64,000 nt of DNA from Bacteroidota bacterium (GCA_023442525.1 JAEZZA010000034.1:124001-188000), one strand, 5' to 3'; positions 52,364-62,091 are shown, numbered from the stretch's first letter. Made by a program: numbers and translations. The notes: a model not told the origin generated them from the sequence alone.

Positions 52364-55300
52364 TTAAGCTTCCATAAAATCGAGTTCCTCGGTTTCTTTT
52401 TTATGCCGGATTTCCGAACGGCGAACCACAACCCTGTATACAACAGGGACAATTATCAACGTTACAAGTGTTGAAAATAAGAGTCCACCGATAACCGAGA
52501 TACCCATTGGTTTCCAGATTTCCGAACCTTCACCGGTGCTTAATGCAAGCGGAAGCATACCCAGAATTGTAGTAGCGGTAGTCATAATAACCGGACGGAG
52601 ACGTGAACGCCCCGACTTAACGATAGCTTCATCCAATTCATAATTCCTGTCGCGCATCAGGTTGATAAAGTCAACCAGTACAATTGCATTCTTCACTACA
52701 ATACCTACAAGAAGAATGGCACCCAGCATCGCGATAACACTTAATACAGTATTGGTGAGCACTAACGACAGAATTACACCTGTAAACGAGAAAGGTATCG
52801 AAAGCATAATGATCCATGGCATCTTGAATGACTCAAATTGCGATGCCATAACTATATATACAAGGATCAGACTGATCAGGAACAACAACATCAGGTCGGC
52901 CATCGATTCGGTAAGATCTTCGTAAGCACCTCCTACATCAACAGACACACCGGCCGGAATATTAATTTTGGCAAGTTCGGCGTTAATATTGGCGGCCATG
53001 GTGCCCAAAGGCACTTTATACGGAGTTACTGAAACAGTAACCAACCTTTGGCGGCGTTTCCTTTCCACGTTCGGAGGCGACCAGAATTCTTCAACACTTC
53101 CGATTTCACCAAGCCTCAGAATTCCATTCTGTGTGGGAATTCCAATATCCTCGATATCGGAAATCGAGTTGCGGAATTCCTCATCAAATCGCACAACAAT
53201 GTCGTATTCGTTACCTGATTCGCGATATTGCGAAGCCGTAAGTCCCACAATCCTGTTCCGGATCATATTGGATACTGTGGCGGTATTCAGCCCGTTCTGC
53301 GACATCTTATCCTGATCGAGTGTGATACGAAGTTCAGGTTTCGACTTTTCACGGCTTATATTTACCTCACGGGCTCCGGGCAATTTGCTGATCCTTTCAG
53401 CAATCTGGCTGGCAACTAATGAGGTGGAGTTAAAATCGTAACCGAATATTTCCACGTCTACCGTATTTGTAGCGCCCCCCATATCTCCCTGCGAAGTGGT
53501 GACGCTGGCTTTGGCAATCTCGGGAATGGTAGCCAGGAACCTTCTCATTTCTTCTGCAATGTCAAATACCGAACGCTCTCTTTCCGAAACGGTAACTAAC
53601 GCCGCTGTTACAGTAATGATATTGGTTCCCGAATTCATAAATATGGCATTGAAACCGGCTGCATCGTCCGATCCTGATGCCACCGAAACAATATTTTTTT
53701 CCGGAATCTTATCATCAACCCATGCTTCAATCAGGCGTGCAATCTTCTTGGTTTCTTCAACCCTTACGCCAGCCTGGAGTTCTATCTCGGCAGTGATCTG
53801 ACCCTGGTCGGCCTGGGGCATGAATTCTACCTTTACAAACAAAACAGCAAGAATTATTGAGCCTATAAATATTGCAACAGATGACAAAATAACAACCCGC
53901 TTATGACGGAGTGACCATCTTAACGTACGCGCATAAATATCGTCGAGTTTGTCAAGCATAGGAACAACCAGGCGCTCATGACTGAATCTTCCGGATTTTT
54001 TTCTTTTCGACTGTAAAACCAGCATTTTCGAGCTGAGCATCGGGGTCAGCGTGATAGCTGCAAGAGCAGAGGCTCCAATGGTTATGGTTACAATCCAGCC
54101 TAACTGGTGGAACATTATACCCATCATACCCGATACCATCGTAAGGGGGAAGAATACGGCTACAATAGTCAGTGTTGAGGCTATTACCGCAAGCCACACC
54201 TCATTGGTTGCATATATCGACGCTTCACGCGGAGTACTTCCTCTTTCGATATGTTTGGTGATGTTCTCAAGCACCACAATGGCATCGTCCACCACCATAC
54301 CTATCGCTATGGAAAGTGCCGAAAGCGAAATTATATTTATTGAATTTCCGGAAACATTCAGGTAAATGAATGCGGAAATCAATGAGATCGGTATGGTTAA
54401 TATGATAATGAAGGTAGCACGCCAGCGACCGAGGAAGAAAATAACAACCAGAACCACGAAAAGAAATGCAAAAAGTAGTGTTTCAGTAAGGTTGTTAATG
54501 GAATCGGTAATATAGTCACTGGTGTCAAATAGCTTTTCGATCTTAACATCGGACGGAAGACTTTTTTGGAGCACAGCAAGCTCTTTTTGCACTTCGCGGG
54601 CAATTTTAACGGTATTGGCTCCCGATTGTTTCTGAACCATCATGCTGATACCGGGATGGCCGTTAATCCGTTCTTCGTAATTTACCTTCTTGATGCTATC
54701 TGTCACCGTAGCCACATCGCTGACACGGATGGTTTTTCCCTGGTAATTGCCAAGTACAACATTGCGGAGAACGTCGCTTTCGGCAAATTCACCCTGTACG
54801 CGAAGCGGGTAGCTCATTTGTCCCATATCGATACTGCCAAGAGGCATATTCATATTTTCAGCTCCGATTATAGCCCCTATCTGCTCTATCGTCATATTAT
54901 ATGCTTCGAGTCGCCTTGGGTCGATATTAACCGTAACCTCACGGATGGGTGTACCAAACAGGCTGATTGCACCAACTCCTTCAATACGGTTGAGGGGATT
55001 GACCACTTTTTCTTCGAGTTCGCTTTCCAGTCCGGCATACGATTGGTCGGCTGTTACAGCGTAGAATAATATGGGCATGACGTTGGTGCTGAACTTAAAG
55101 ATCACCGGATCCTCAGCTCCATCAGGAAGAAACGACGAAACCATTGATAACGCATCACGAACATCGTTGGCTGCAGCATCCAGGCTAACTCCGTATTCAA
55201 ATTCAAGTGTAATTACCGATACATTATCGCGCGAAACCGATGATATCTCCTTCACATCGCTAACGGTATTCAGACTGTTTTCGAGGGGTTCCGAAATGTT

Positions 55301-55483
55301 TCTCTCCACATCAGAAGCATTTGCACCTGCATAGCTTGTGAATACCATAATGGCCGGATATTCCATTTCGGGATAGAAGTCGATCGGCAGTTTCATGAAA
55401 GAATAGATACCAAACACTATAACTCCCACGAAAAGCATTATAGTGGTTACGGGCTTTTTAACTGAACTTCCGTAAATACTCAT
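52364..55483 (-). CDS. RND-family efflux permease (HAE1/AcrB type)
   Basis: The 1039-aa inner-membrane antiporter exports hydrophobic compounds using the proton gradient. It has the normal length and order: TM1 (TTIMLFVGVIVFGIYSFMKLPIDFYPEME), the first porter domain, TM2-6 with GMVVDDAIVVLEN carrying the proton-relay Asp pair, the second porter domain, and TM8-12 with GAILLVGIVVKNAIVLVDF. The substrate is not readable; the hydrophobic-drug (HAE1) class fits better than metal export. It is the fourth gene of the GbsR-TolC-MFP-RND-PG0541 operon. Confidence 0.95.
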   Translation of the reverse strand: MSIYGSSVKKPVTTIMLFVGVIVFGIYSFMKLPIDFYPEMEYPAIMVFTSYAGANASDVERNISEPLENSLNTVSDVKEISSVSRDNVSVITLEFEYGVSLDAAANDVRDALSMVSSFLPDGAEDPVIFKFSTNVMPILFYAVTADQSYAGLESELEEKVVNPLNRIEGVGAISLFGTPIREVTVNIDPRRLEAYNMTIEQIGAIIGAENMNMPLGSIDMGQMSYPLRVQGEFAESDVLRNVVLGNYQGKTIRVSDVATVTDSIKKVNYEERINGHPGISMMVQKQSGANTVKIAREVQKELAVLQKSLPSDVKIEKLFDTSDYITDSINNLTETLLFAFLFVVLVVIFFLGRWRATFIIILTIPISLISAFIYLNVSGNSINIISLSALSIAIGMVVDDAIVVLENITKHIERGSTPREASIYATNEVWLAVIASTLTIVAVFFPLTMVSGMMGIMFHQLGWIVTITIGASALAAITLTPMLSSKMLVLQSKRKKSGRFSHERLVVPMLDKLDDIYARTLRWSLRHKRVVILSSVAIFIGSIILAVLFVKVEFMPQADQGQITAEIELQAGVRVEETKKIARLIEAWVDDKIPEKNIVSVASGSDDAAGFNAIFMNSGTNIITVTAALVTVSERERSVFDIAEEMRRFLATIPEIAKASVTTSQGDMGGATNTVDVEIFGYDFNSTSLVASQIAERISKLPGAREVNISREKSKPELRITLDQDKMSQNGLNTATVSNMIRNRIVGLTASQYRESGNEYDIVVRFDEEFRNSISDIEDIGIPTQNGILRLGEIGSVEEFWSPPNVERKRRQRLVTVSVTPYKVPLGTMAANINAELAKINIPAGVSVDVGGAYEDLTESMADLMLLFLISLILVYIVMASQFESFKMPWIIMLSIPFSFTGVILSLVLTNTVLSVIAMLGAILLVGIVVKNAIVLVDFINLMRDRNYELDEAIVKSGRSRLRPVIMTTATTILGMLPLALSTGEGSEIWKPMGISVIGGLLFSTLVTLIIVPVVYRVVVRRSEIRHKKETEELDFMEA

Positions 55484-55516
55484 CTCTGTAAAATTTTATA
55501 ATTAAAAAACCATGGG

Positions 55517-56566
55517 CTATTCAACCCGGGTAATAAGTGAATTATCATTTAGCCTGTCGTGTCCGGCAACAATGATCCTGTCACCTTCCTTAATCTCCGA
55601 TGAGACAATTTCGAGTTTGTCGTCGTAACGTCTGCCGATTTCAACCCAGATCTTTTTAGCCACATCTTCGTTTGCAACAAATACATAGCGTTCGTTTGTG
55701 CCTTCCTGCTTAAGAACTGCAAGCGCAGGGAGAACCAGAGCGTCAACCTCTCCGAAATTAAGGCTTACACGCGCAAACATACCGGGACGCAGTTGTTCGT
55801 TATCGTTGCGGATAATTATTTCCATGGGGAAGGTGCGTGTATCCGGATTAATGGTTGGATATACCTGCGATACTTCACCGCTGAATTTCTTTCCGGGGAA
55901 AATATCAACCGCGATGGCAGCTTTCATCCCTTTACGGGCTGAAGGATAAAACCGCTCTGAAACATTTACAGTCACCTTCAGGGGATTGATCTGCATAAGC
56001 GTTACAATAGCAGCTTTACCGGCCGTAGTATTGGGAGCACCCGAATACAACTCGCCCGATTCGAAGTATTTGCCCGTTACAATACCGTTTATCGGCGATA
56101 CCAGTGTGGTATTCTTATTCATGAATTCGTAATTCGAGCGGGCTACTTCATATTGTGTTTTAACACCTTCATAGGCCTGTTCGGAAATGCTGTTGAGCTT
56201 ACGTAATGTATCCATTCTTTGAAAATTGGATCGCGCGTTTTCATACGCTTCATAAGCCTGCTGAAGCTGTGTGCGATCCATGCGTGCTATAACATCACCC
56301 TTCTTAACATAGGTTCCGACTTCAACCAGGATCTCTTCTATACGTCCGGGTGATGCCGGGGCATAATTAATCTCCTCGTAAGCCTGCAGGTTTGCAGTAA
56401 GTTCAATATCCTGTGATACTCTGTGCTTTTCGAGCAGAGCTGTCTTTACCCTGTAAACTGTTGTATCAGCGGTAGCAGTGCTTTCCTGTGTCACAGGTTT
56501 CTGACCGCAGGATACAGCAATAGAAACAACTAAGAACAAAACGACAAATAATTTCTGATTTTTCAT
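55517..56566 (-). CDS. RND periplasmic adaptor (MFP) lipoprotein
   Basis: This 349-aa adaptor joins the RND pump to the outer-membrane channel. It has a lipoprotein signal (LFLVVSIAVSC, Cys at about 20), the lipoyl/barrel-sandwich half (GRIEEILVEVGTYVKKGDVI), a coiled-coil hairpin (about 105-150; QLQQAYEAYENARSNF), the second lipoyl half (TLVSPINGIVTGKYFESGEL), a beta barrel and the membrane-proximal domain. The gene lies 33 bp before RND and 23 bp after the TolC gene. Confidence 0.95.
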   Translation of the reverse strand: MKNQKLFVVLFLVVSIAVSCGQKPVTQESTATADTTVYRVKTALLEKHRVSQDIELTANLQAYEEINYAPASPGRIEEILVEVGTYVKKGDVIARMDRTQLQQAYEAYENARSNFQRMDTLRKLNSISEQAYEGVKTQYEVARSNYEFMNKNTTLVSPINGIVTGKYFESGELYSGAPNTTAGKAAIVTLMQINPLKVTVNVSERFYPSARKGMKAAIAVDIFPGKKFSGEVSQVYPTINPDTRTFPMEIIIRNDNEQLRPGMFARVSLNFGEVDALVLPALAVLKQEGTNERYVFVANEDVAKKIWVEIGRRYDDKLEIVSSEIKEGDRIIVAGHDRLNDNSLITRVE

Positions 56567-56589
56567 TGTAATATGAATTAATAGTGGGC

Positions 56590-57978
56590 TTAAATTTTAT
56601 TGTATAATTTATTGAGTGAAGTTTGTGCCTGCAGGAGCGTGAGAACGGCCGACATATAATTGCTCTCGGCATTCAGCAGGTTATTGCTGGCCTGTGTGAG
56701 GTCCAGGCTCGACATCATTCCCTGCTGGTACTTATTCTGGATGTTTTTATACACTCTTCCGGCAACTTCTACATTCTCTTTTTGTGTCTGGTAATTTTCC
56801 AATGCATTCTGGTAATTGTACAACATCTGATTTTTTTGCGTTTCCAGCTGCTCTCTCACCATTTCCTGATTACGTTTCGCAATGTCAAGGGCAACCTTTG
56901 CCTGGTTAACCCTGGCCCGGCGTGCCCCACCCGAAAAGATAGGAATGGAGGCATTGAATCCAGCCAGATGTTCAGGAGTCATGTCAAACCCGGTGGTGAT
57001 GATCTTTTTAGTATAACTGTAAAATCCGGCAACGGTAGGGGCATATGCCCAATTCTGCAATCCAACCTGTTTTTCTCCAAGTTTAACCATCGACTCGGTA
57101 AGCGAATAATTGATATTGTTGGTGACATCAAATGAATAATCCAGTGCAGAGGCAGGATCAATTTCATTCAATATAGTTTCCAGATTCGCATTAAGAGTGA
57201 TTTTTGCCGAGGGATCAGCACCCAGCTGAAATCGGAGCATATTATAACCCATCTGTATGGTTCTTTCAACTGATTTCTGTGCATTCTTAAGCTGGCTGAC
57301 GGTAATCCTGAGCTGATCCACATCCGTTATCTCCATCAATCCGGTTTTATACATATTTTCAGTATGCTGAAGAGTTTCATTCAGATTGTTAATGTTGTCG
57401 TTCAGAATTCTCAGGTTTTGTTCCGTAAGCAGAATCATATAATAGGAGTTGATTACTCCTTCTTTTACATCCTGTTCGGTACGGACCACGTTCTGGTTAG
57501 CCAGGTTCCGGGCAATCTTTGCCATCTCAATGCCTGCCCAGTATTGTCCACTGAAAATCAATTGTGACACACTTACAGCTCCGCTCATTTGATTATCCAT
57601 AATAATAGGTTCGGAACTAAACATGCTTCCCATCATACCTAAGACCGCCCTGTCTCCGTCATCGAACGGAGGTTTTGTAATGTCAGGTATCGGTGTTCCT
57701 TCAGAACTACTACCGAATTCGAACTTCATTTCATAATTAAAATAGGTCATGAAGTCTAAACTTCCTGAAATCTGCGGTAAACCCGATGACCGGGCCTCAC
57801 GTACCGCCTCCGTCGAAGAGGCAACTTCGCCCCGGGCATTTAATAAAGTTTTATTATGCTGCAATGCATAATTAATTGCTTCATCAAGGGTAAGTGAATA
57901 CGTTTGCTGCTCCTGGGCGTTGAGAAAACTTACGCTGAAAGCAAAAAATAAAACAAGAAAAGATTTGATCATTTTCAT
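56590..57978 (-). CDS. TolC-family outer-membrane efflux protein
   Basis: The 462-aa protein has a signal peptide (FLVLFFAFSVSFLNA) and two OEP repeats of long helices and strands: LTLDEAINYALQHNKTLLNARGEV and, in the second half, RVNQAKVALDIAKRNQEMV, LENYQTQKENVEVAGRVYKN and LLNAESNYMSAVLTLLQAQTSLNKL. Trimers form the exit duct of the tripartite pump. It is encoded 41 bp after the regulator. Confidence 0.94.
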   Translation of the reverse strand: MKMIKSFLVLFFAFSVSFLNAQEQQTYSLTLDEAINYALQHNKTLLNARGEVASSTEAVREARSSGLPQISGSLDFMTYFNYEMKFEFGSSSEGTPIPDITKPPFDDGDRAVLGMMGSMFSSEPIIMDNQMSGAVSVSQLIFSGQYWAGIEMAKIARNLANQNVVRTEQDVKEGVINSYYMILLTEQNLRILNDNINNLNETLQHTENMYKTGLMEITDVDQLRITVSQLKNAQKSVERTIQMGYNMLRFQLGADPSAKITLNANLETILNEIDPASALDYSFDVTNNINYSLTESMVKLGEKQVGLQNWAYAPTVAGFYSYTKKIITTGFDMTPEHLAGFNASIPIFSGGARRARVNQAKVALDIAKRNQEMVREQLETQKNQMLYNYQNALENYQTQKENVEVAGRVYKNIQNKYQQGMMSSLDLTQASNNLLNAESNYMSAVLTLLQAQTSLNKLYNKI

Positions 57979-58019
57979 TTTGTTACTACTTAAGCGGTTT
58001 GTTACTGTATATTAACAAG

Positions 58020-58484
58020 TTACTGATTATTATATTCCTTTTTCAGATCTTCGAACCGATCCAGGTAAAAATCGAGCATATCAATCAGGTTACCAATGAA
58101 AACGGAGTTCTCAGATTGTTTATCGGCCTTTAGTTCCAATACTTCTTTCAGGTAATCCCTTGACGTACTCAGAATGTTTTTATGCTCATCTATAAGCGAA
58201 AACTTGTCTCTTTTCCGCAACCTGAAATACCGTTTCCGATCGCCGGTGAGCGTTATGTATTCAATTGCATCTGACAGTTCCAATACTTTCAGGGCATTAC
58301 TCACTGAACTCTTGCTCACCTTAAGTTCCTCAACCAACTCATCAAATGTGTACATTTCCTTATCCATCACGGTAAGGATTCCTATTATTCGACCTGCAAC
58401 CGGTTGAAATCCCTTCTTATCATAAATCCGGCCCGCGATCTCTACCAGTTCCCACTGGCGTCGAATTCTTTCTTCCGATGTCAT
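58020..58484 (-). CDS. GbsR/MarR-type transcriptional regulator of the efflux operon
   Basis: The 154-aa protein has the GbsR layout: an N-terminal helix (RRQWELVEIAGRIYDKKGFQPVAG), a winged helix-turn-helix (YTFDELVEELKVSKSSVSNAL), the wing (ITLTGDRKRYFRL) and a C-terminal dimer helix. As first gene of the operon it probably represses its own transcription until an inducing compound binds. A large dyad covers its promoter. Confidence 0.88.
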   Translation of the reverse strand: MTSEERIRRQWELVEIAGRIYDKKGFQPVAGRIIGILTVMDKEMYTFDELVEELKVSKSSVSNALKVLELSDAIEYITLTGDRKRYFRLRKRDKFSLIDEHKNILSTSRDYLKEVLELKADKQSENSVFIGNLIDMLDFYLDRFEDLKKEYNNQ

Positions 58485-58508
58485 TTTCTGTCTGATTTAA
58501 AATGGGCA

Positions 58509-58555
58509 CAAATGTAGTCAGTTTTTTTAGTTCGGAACATTATGAACTAAAAAAA
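58509..58555 (-). promoter_or_regulatory. Promoter and 34-bp dyad of the efflux operon
   Basis: The -7 box TACATTTG (58516-58509, minus strand) matches the consensus and predicts a start about 18 nt before the regulator ATG. TTTTTTTAGTTC (58522-58533) and GAACTAAAAAAA (58544-58555) form perfect 12-bp arms around a 10-bp spacer where the -33 element should lie. It is the natural candidate operator for the GbsR-like protein. Confidence 0.7.
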
Positions 58556-58724
58556 AATTTATTTTTTTTCATTGTATCCATTGAAGTTTTTCAAACAGTG
58601 AGTGATACCATGATGGTCTGTCAAAAGTAGAAGGTTTTCAACCCCATCGGAATCTATTCTCGGCGAATGACGGATTTAATCCGGTGAATGGCAACCTTTT
58701 CAGTGTTTAACTTCGGCAGGTAAC

Positions 58725-58753
58725 TTTGTAAAAGTTCTAATTCATTATCTTTG
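58725..58753 (+). promoter_or_regulatory. Promoter of the deoxyhypusine-synthase-like gene
   Basis: TTTG (58725-58728), a 17-bp spacer and TATCTTTG (58746-58753) match the -33/-7 consensus with a slightly short spacer. The predicted start is about 20 nt before the ATG at 58779. The rest of the gap from 58556 shows nothing readable. Confidence 0.55.
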
Positions 58754-58778
58754 TCGTTCAATTTTTAACTGTACAATT

Positions 58779-59795
58779 ATGGCCGGGAAAAAGGAATTCT
58801 TGAAAGAAACCATTGAACACATTGACATTAAATCATTTGATTCCACACCGATTATCGATTCGATGCGGAAAATGTCGTTTTCATCGCGCGACACTGCCGC
58901 AGCTGCGGATATTCTGATGCGGATGCTGAATGATAAGGACTGTACCATAATGCTTACTTTGGCCGGCAGTACAAGTGCGGGCGGATGCATGCAGGTTTAT
59001 GTGGATATGGTAAAGAACAATATGATTGATGTTATTGTGGCCACAGGTGCAAGTATTATAGATATGGATTTCTTTGAAGCCCTTGGGTTCAAACATTATG
59101 TCGGCCGCAGGGATGTTCTCGACAAGAATCTCAGGGAATTATATATCGACAGAATTTACGATACTTTCATTGATGAGGAAGAGCTCCAGGTTTGTGACGG
59201 AACCATAAAACAGGTTGCAGATTCTCTCGAACCGCGACCCTATTCGTCAAGGGAGTTCATTAATGAACTTGGCAAATACCTTGTTAAAAATGCGGTAAAG
59301 AAGAATTCCCTGGTACAGGCTTGTTATGAACATAATGTGCCCATATTCTGCCCGGCCTTTTCGGATAGTAGTGCAGGCTTTGGATTGGTAAAACATCAAT
59401 GGGAAAATCCAAAGAAACATGTTTCCATTGATTCGGTACGCGATTTCAGAGAACTGACCATGATTAAAATGGAAGCCGGAACATCGGGATTATTTATGAT
59501 AGGTGGGGGAGTGCCAAAGAATTTTGCACAGGATACCGTAGTATGTGCCGAAGTACTGGGTAAAGAAGTCCCTATGCATAAATATGCAGTGCAGATAACG
59601 GTGGCCGATGTTCGCGACGGAGCATGTTCTTCATCTACCTTACAGGAAGCACAATCGTGGGGAAAGGTTGATACTCAGTTTGAACAGATGGTTTATGCCG
59701 AGGCAACCACCGTGCTCCCTCTTATAGCAAGCTACGCTTATCACAGCCGTGCCTGGGAAAACAGGAAGAGGAGAGAGTGGAGTAAAATATTTTAG
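58779..59795 (+). CDS. Deoxyhypusine synthase-family enzyme, bacterial subgroup
   Basis: The 338-aa protein is a clear member of the family that moves the aminobutyl group of spermidine to a lysine (deoxyhypusine) or to putrescine (homospermidine). Conserved blocks are TLAGSTSAGGCMQVYVDM, VIVATGASIIDMDFFEALG, PIFCPAFSD, TSGLFMIGGGVPKNF and EAQSWGKVD with the catalytic Lys296. Bacteria have no eIF5A, so it does not make hypusine on that target. Compared with the eukaryotic pattern DGSDSGARPDEAVSWGK, the residue at the substrate Asp is Cys (DGACSSSTLQEAQSWGK), and the active-site His pair after GGGVVK reads Asn-Phe. NAD should still bind. Homospermidine synthesis or an unknown polyamine reaction are the options. 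It converges with the fusion gene at 59843. Confidence 0.88.
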   Translation: MAGKKEFLKETIEHIDIKSFDSTPIIDSMRKMSFSSRDTAAAADILMRMLNDKDCTIMLTLAGSTSAGGCMQVYVDMVKNNMIDVIVATGASIIDMDFFEALGFKHYVGRRDVLDKNLRELYIDRIYDTFIDEEELQVCDGTIKQVADSLEPRPYSSREFINELGKYLVKNAVKKNSLVQACYEHNVPIFCPAFSDSSAGFGLVKHQWENPKKHVSIDSVRDFRELTMIKMEAGTSGLFMIGGGVPKNFAQDTVVCAEVLGKEVPMHKYAVQITVADVRDGACSSSTLQEAQSWGKVDTQFEQMVYAEATTVLPLIASYAYHSRAWENRKRREWSKIF

Positions 59796-59806
59796 AACGG
59801 AAGTCT

Positions 59807-59827
59807 CCGGGCAGTCACACTGCCCGG
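59807..59827. terminator. Hairpin between convergent DHS-like and fusion genes
   Basis: CCGGGCAG (59807-59814), loop TCACA, CTGCCCGG (59820-59827) is a perfect 8-bp GC stem. No T run follows, so it is a weak or factor-assisted terminator for both strands. Confidence 0.6.
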
Positions 59828-59842
59828 TATTCATAAGAAATC

Positions 59843-61840
59843 TTATACCATCTCAAATATTTTCGAGGATGAGCAATCCGGAATTGTCTGGCTTTGACCA
59901 TTTCCGTTTCCATTTCCATTTCCGTTACTGAAACGTTGTTCTGCTGTTTGAAGTATGAAGCGCAGCATTTCGGAATAATCCATACCCTTCAGCGTGGCCA
60001 TTTTAGCCATGTGTCCGTCCCAGCACCATCCCGGATTCGGATTCACTTCCAGTAACTTTGGAATTCCATTTTTGTCGAAACGCCAGTCAAACCTGGCATA
60101 ATCCCTGCAATTCAGGCGCTCAAAAAGTTTCAGACATTCAACGGTCATCATCTTCTCCGTTTCTTCGGGAAGTGTAGCAGGAATTGACCGCAGTAGTTTA
60201 AAATAAGGAGTGTGCTCCAGCCACTTGGCCTCGTAACCGCATATTTTTGGCAGTTCATCGGGCAGGGCAGAATAGTCTTCTTCTGCAAATGGCAATACTG
60301 TGTATGATTCAGGCGGATTACCGATTATACCTATTGTAATTTCCTTTCCCGGCATGAATTCTTCGATGATTATCGGCTTTTCGGCACCCACTTTCTTCCT
60401 GATACGTATGATGGCATCGTTCAGGCTTTCATAGTTGTAGCAAACATTATCGGATGTAATGGCAATACTGCTGTCGCCGTAATTAGGCTTGGCAATCACC
60501 GGGAAATCAATATTCATTTCAAATACGTTGTCCTCGGGTTTAATAAACACCGCCTCTGCTACCGGAATTGACATTTCGCGTGAAATTCCGCGTACAAGAG
60601 ATTTGTCATAACAATACGATAATCCCTGTGGATTGGCACCGGTATAATTTATTCCTAACATTTCAAGCAGAGCCGGTACATGCAATTCCTTACGCGGGTC
60701 GTTATAAAATCCTTCATCGCAAAGGTTAAGCACAAAATCGGTACGAGGCTTCAGCCGGGTCAAATCGTTCAGCAGGGTGGAGTGATTACACAGATAGGTG
60801 AACTTGTATTCCGGTAACCGGCTTAGTGCAATCCTCAGTTGCCTGATTGTATTCATATCGTTCTGATCGAATTTTCCCGTGGGCTTAACTGTATCGGGTT
60901 TCCCTGGATCGCCAAGAATAACAACAACATTTTTAAGCACCTGCCGTTTAACCTTTACCGGTGTCCATTCTTTCAAAGCCTTTGCAGTGACTATGATTCG
61001 ACGTTCCATCATACCGAGGTCCTGGTTGCGCTTTGAATCTGTTTCCAGGTTGCCGTGAAATAATATATCGGAAAACCCGCTGCGATTAAACATATCCACC
61101 AGCACTTCCTTATTGTAAAGCCTTTCAGCATAGAACTGATCGAGTACCACTCCTTTATTGATATTGGTGATCACTTCGCGTGAAATAAGCCTCTGGTTAT
61201 CGGAAGCAAGGGATCGTTCGCGACAAACAAAATGTTTTGGGTCAATCCATTCCCAACTGCGGGGGCTGAAATTACTTCGCAGGTAGTTACCATCCGCTAC
61301 ATCAATCAGAAACTTTCCCTCGGGTTTGAGAACTCTGAGTACCTCTTTCAGAATTTTCATATCATCATCGGTACTTTCGAAATACCCAAAACTGTTACCG
61401 AGCATCATCACTACATCAAAAGTATCTGTCGGATAGGGCAGTTTACGGGCATCGCCTTCCCGGAAACTGACATTTAGTTTTTCCAGAGAATTCGTATTCT
61501 TTGCTTTTGTGAGAAGAAAATGAGAACGGTCGAGACCGTGGATATTTTCAAATCCCCTGCGCGCAAGTTCCAGCGAATGCCTACCCTGCCCGCAAGCCAG
61601 ATCAAGTAAGACCATGTTTTTCTCCAGACTGAGAATATTTGAAAACAGGTCTACTTCTTTATGGGTAATCTGCATATCTTCCACCACATCAGCGTCAGTC
61701 TTCAGATACATTGAATTAAAGATACGTCTCCACCAATCGGGCTGAAGATAATGCTCTAGGTTTTCTACTGGTCCGAATGATCCATTAGTTGACTGGCCAT
61801 TCTTTTTGGACCGGGAACCATTACTCCCGTTATTTTTCAT
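59843..61840 (-). CDS. SAM methyltransferase fused to a D-Ala-D-Ala-ligase-like ATP-grasp enzyme
   Basis: This 665-aa protein joins two enzymes. Residues 1-25 are Asn/Gly/Ser-rich. Residues about 35-290 are a class I methyltransferase with motif I LLDLACGQGRHSLELARRG (78-96), motif II near HGLDRS and motif IV in FDVVMMLGNSFGYF (141-154). Residues about 302-635 are an ATP-grasp ligase: DKSLVRG, the ATP lysine in FPVIAKPNYGDSSIA (446-460), EEFMPGKEITIGI (493-505), and the metal site FDWRFDKNGIPKLLEVNPNP (584-603) with Asp585, Glu598 and Asn600. The C-terminus is a short Asn-Gly repeat then a variable tail. ATP-grasp enzymes of this type join a carboxylate to an amine, so the product may be a methylated peptide-like or amino-acid conjugate (inference). 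No substrate is known to me. Confidence 0.88.
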   Translation of the reverse strand: MKNNGSNGSRSKKNGQSTNGSFGPVENLEHYLQPDWWRRIFNSMYLKTDADVVEDMQITHKEVDLFSNILSLEKNMVLLDLACGQGRHSLELARRGFENIHGLDRSHFLLTKAKNTNSLEKLNVSFREGDARKLPYPTDTFDVVMMLGNSFGYFESTDDDMKILKEVLRVLKPEGKFLIDVADGNYLRSNFSPRSWEWIDPKHFVCRERSLASDNQRLISREVITNINKGVVLDQFYAERLYNKEVLVDMFNRSGFSDILFHGNLETDSKRNQDLGMMERRIIVTAKALKEWTPVKVKRQVLKNVVVILGDPGKPDTVKPTGKFDQNDMNTIRQLRIALSRLPEYKFTYLCNHSTLLNDLTRLKPRTDFVLNLCDEGFYNDPRKELHVPALLEMLGINYTGANPQGLSYCYDKSLVRGISREMSIPVAEAVFIKPEDNVFEMNIDFPVIAKPNYGDSSIAITSDNVCYNYESLNDAIIRIRKKVGAEKPIIIEEFMPGKEITIGIIGNPPESYTVLPFAEEDYSALPDELPKICGYEAKWLEHTPYFKLLRSIPATLPEETEKMMTVECLKLFERLNCRDYARFDWRFDKNGIPKLLEVNPNPGWCWDGHMAKMATLKGMDYSEMLRFILQTAEQRFSNGNGNGNGNGQSQTIPDCSSSKIFEMV

Positions 61841-62091
61841 CGAATTTTATAAGGATTAAAATGCTGTGTTAAAGTTTACTTGTAAGTTGTTAGTTTAAAT
61901 ATTGCCATGCAAGAATACAATCGAATCATACATCTTGTTGCAATATTTATTCAATGTTGATAAATAAATAAATTGTTCAATTCTTCAAACTGACATTACC
62001 GGTCGCGCTGATATTTAAAAACCGCACACAGTCTGGCTGCCAGTAATGGAATGAACAAAATATTTTACCGGAATTGATCTAATGGGGAATA

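Noticed and set aside
58556..58724. Possible decayed reading frame upstream of the DHS-like gene
   Set aside because: Minus-strand translation gives only short stretches interrupted by stops and no motif I recognise.
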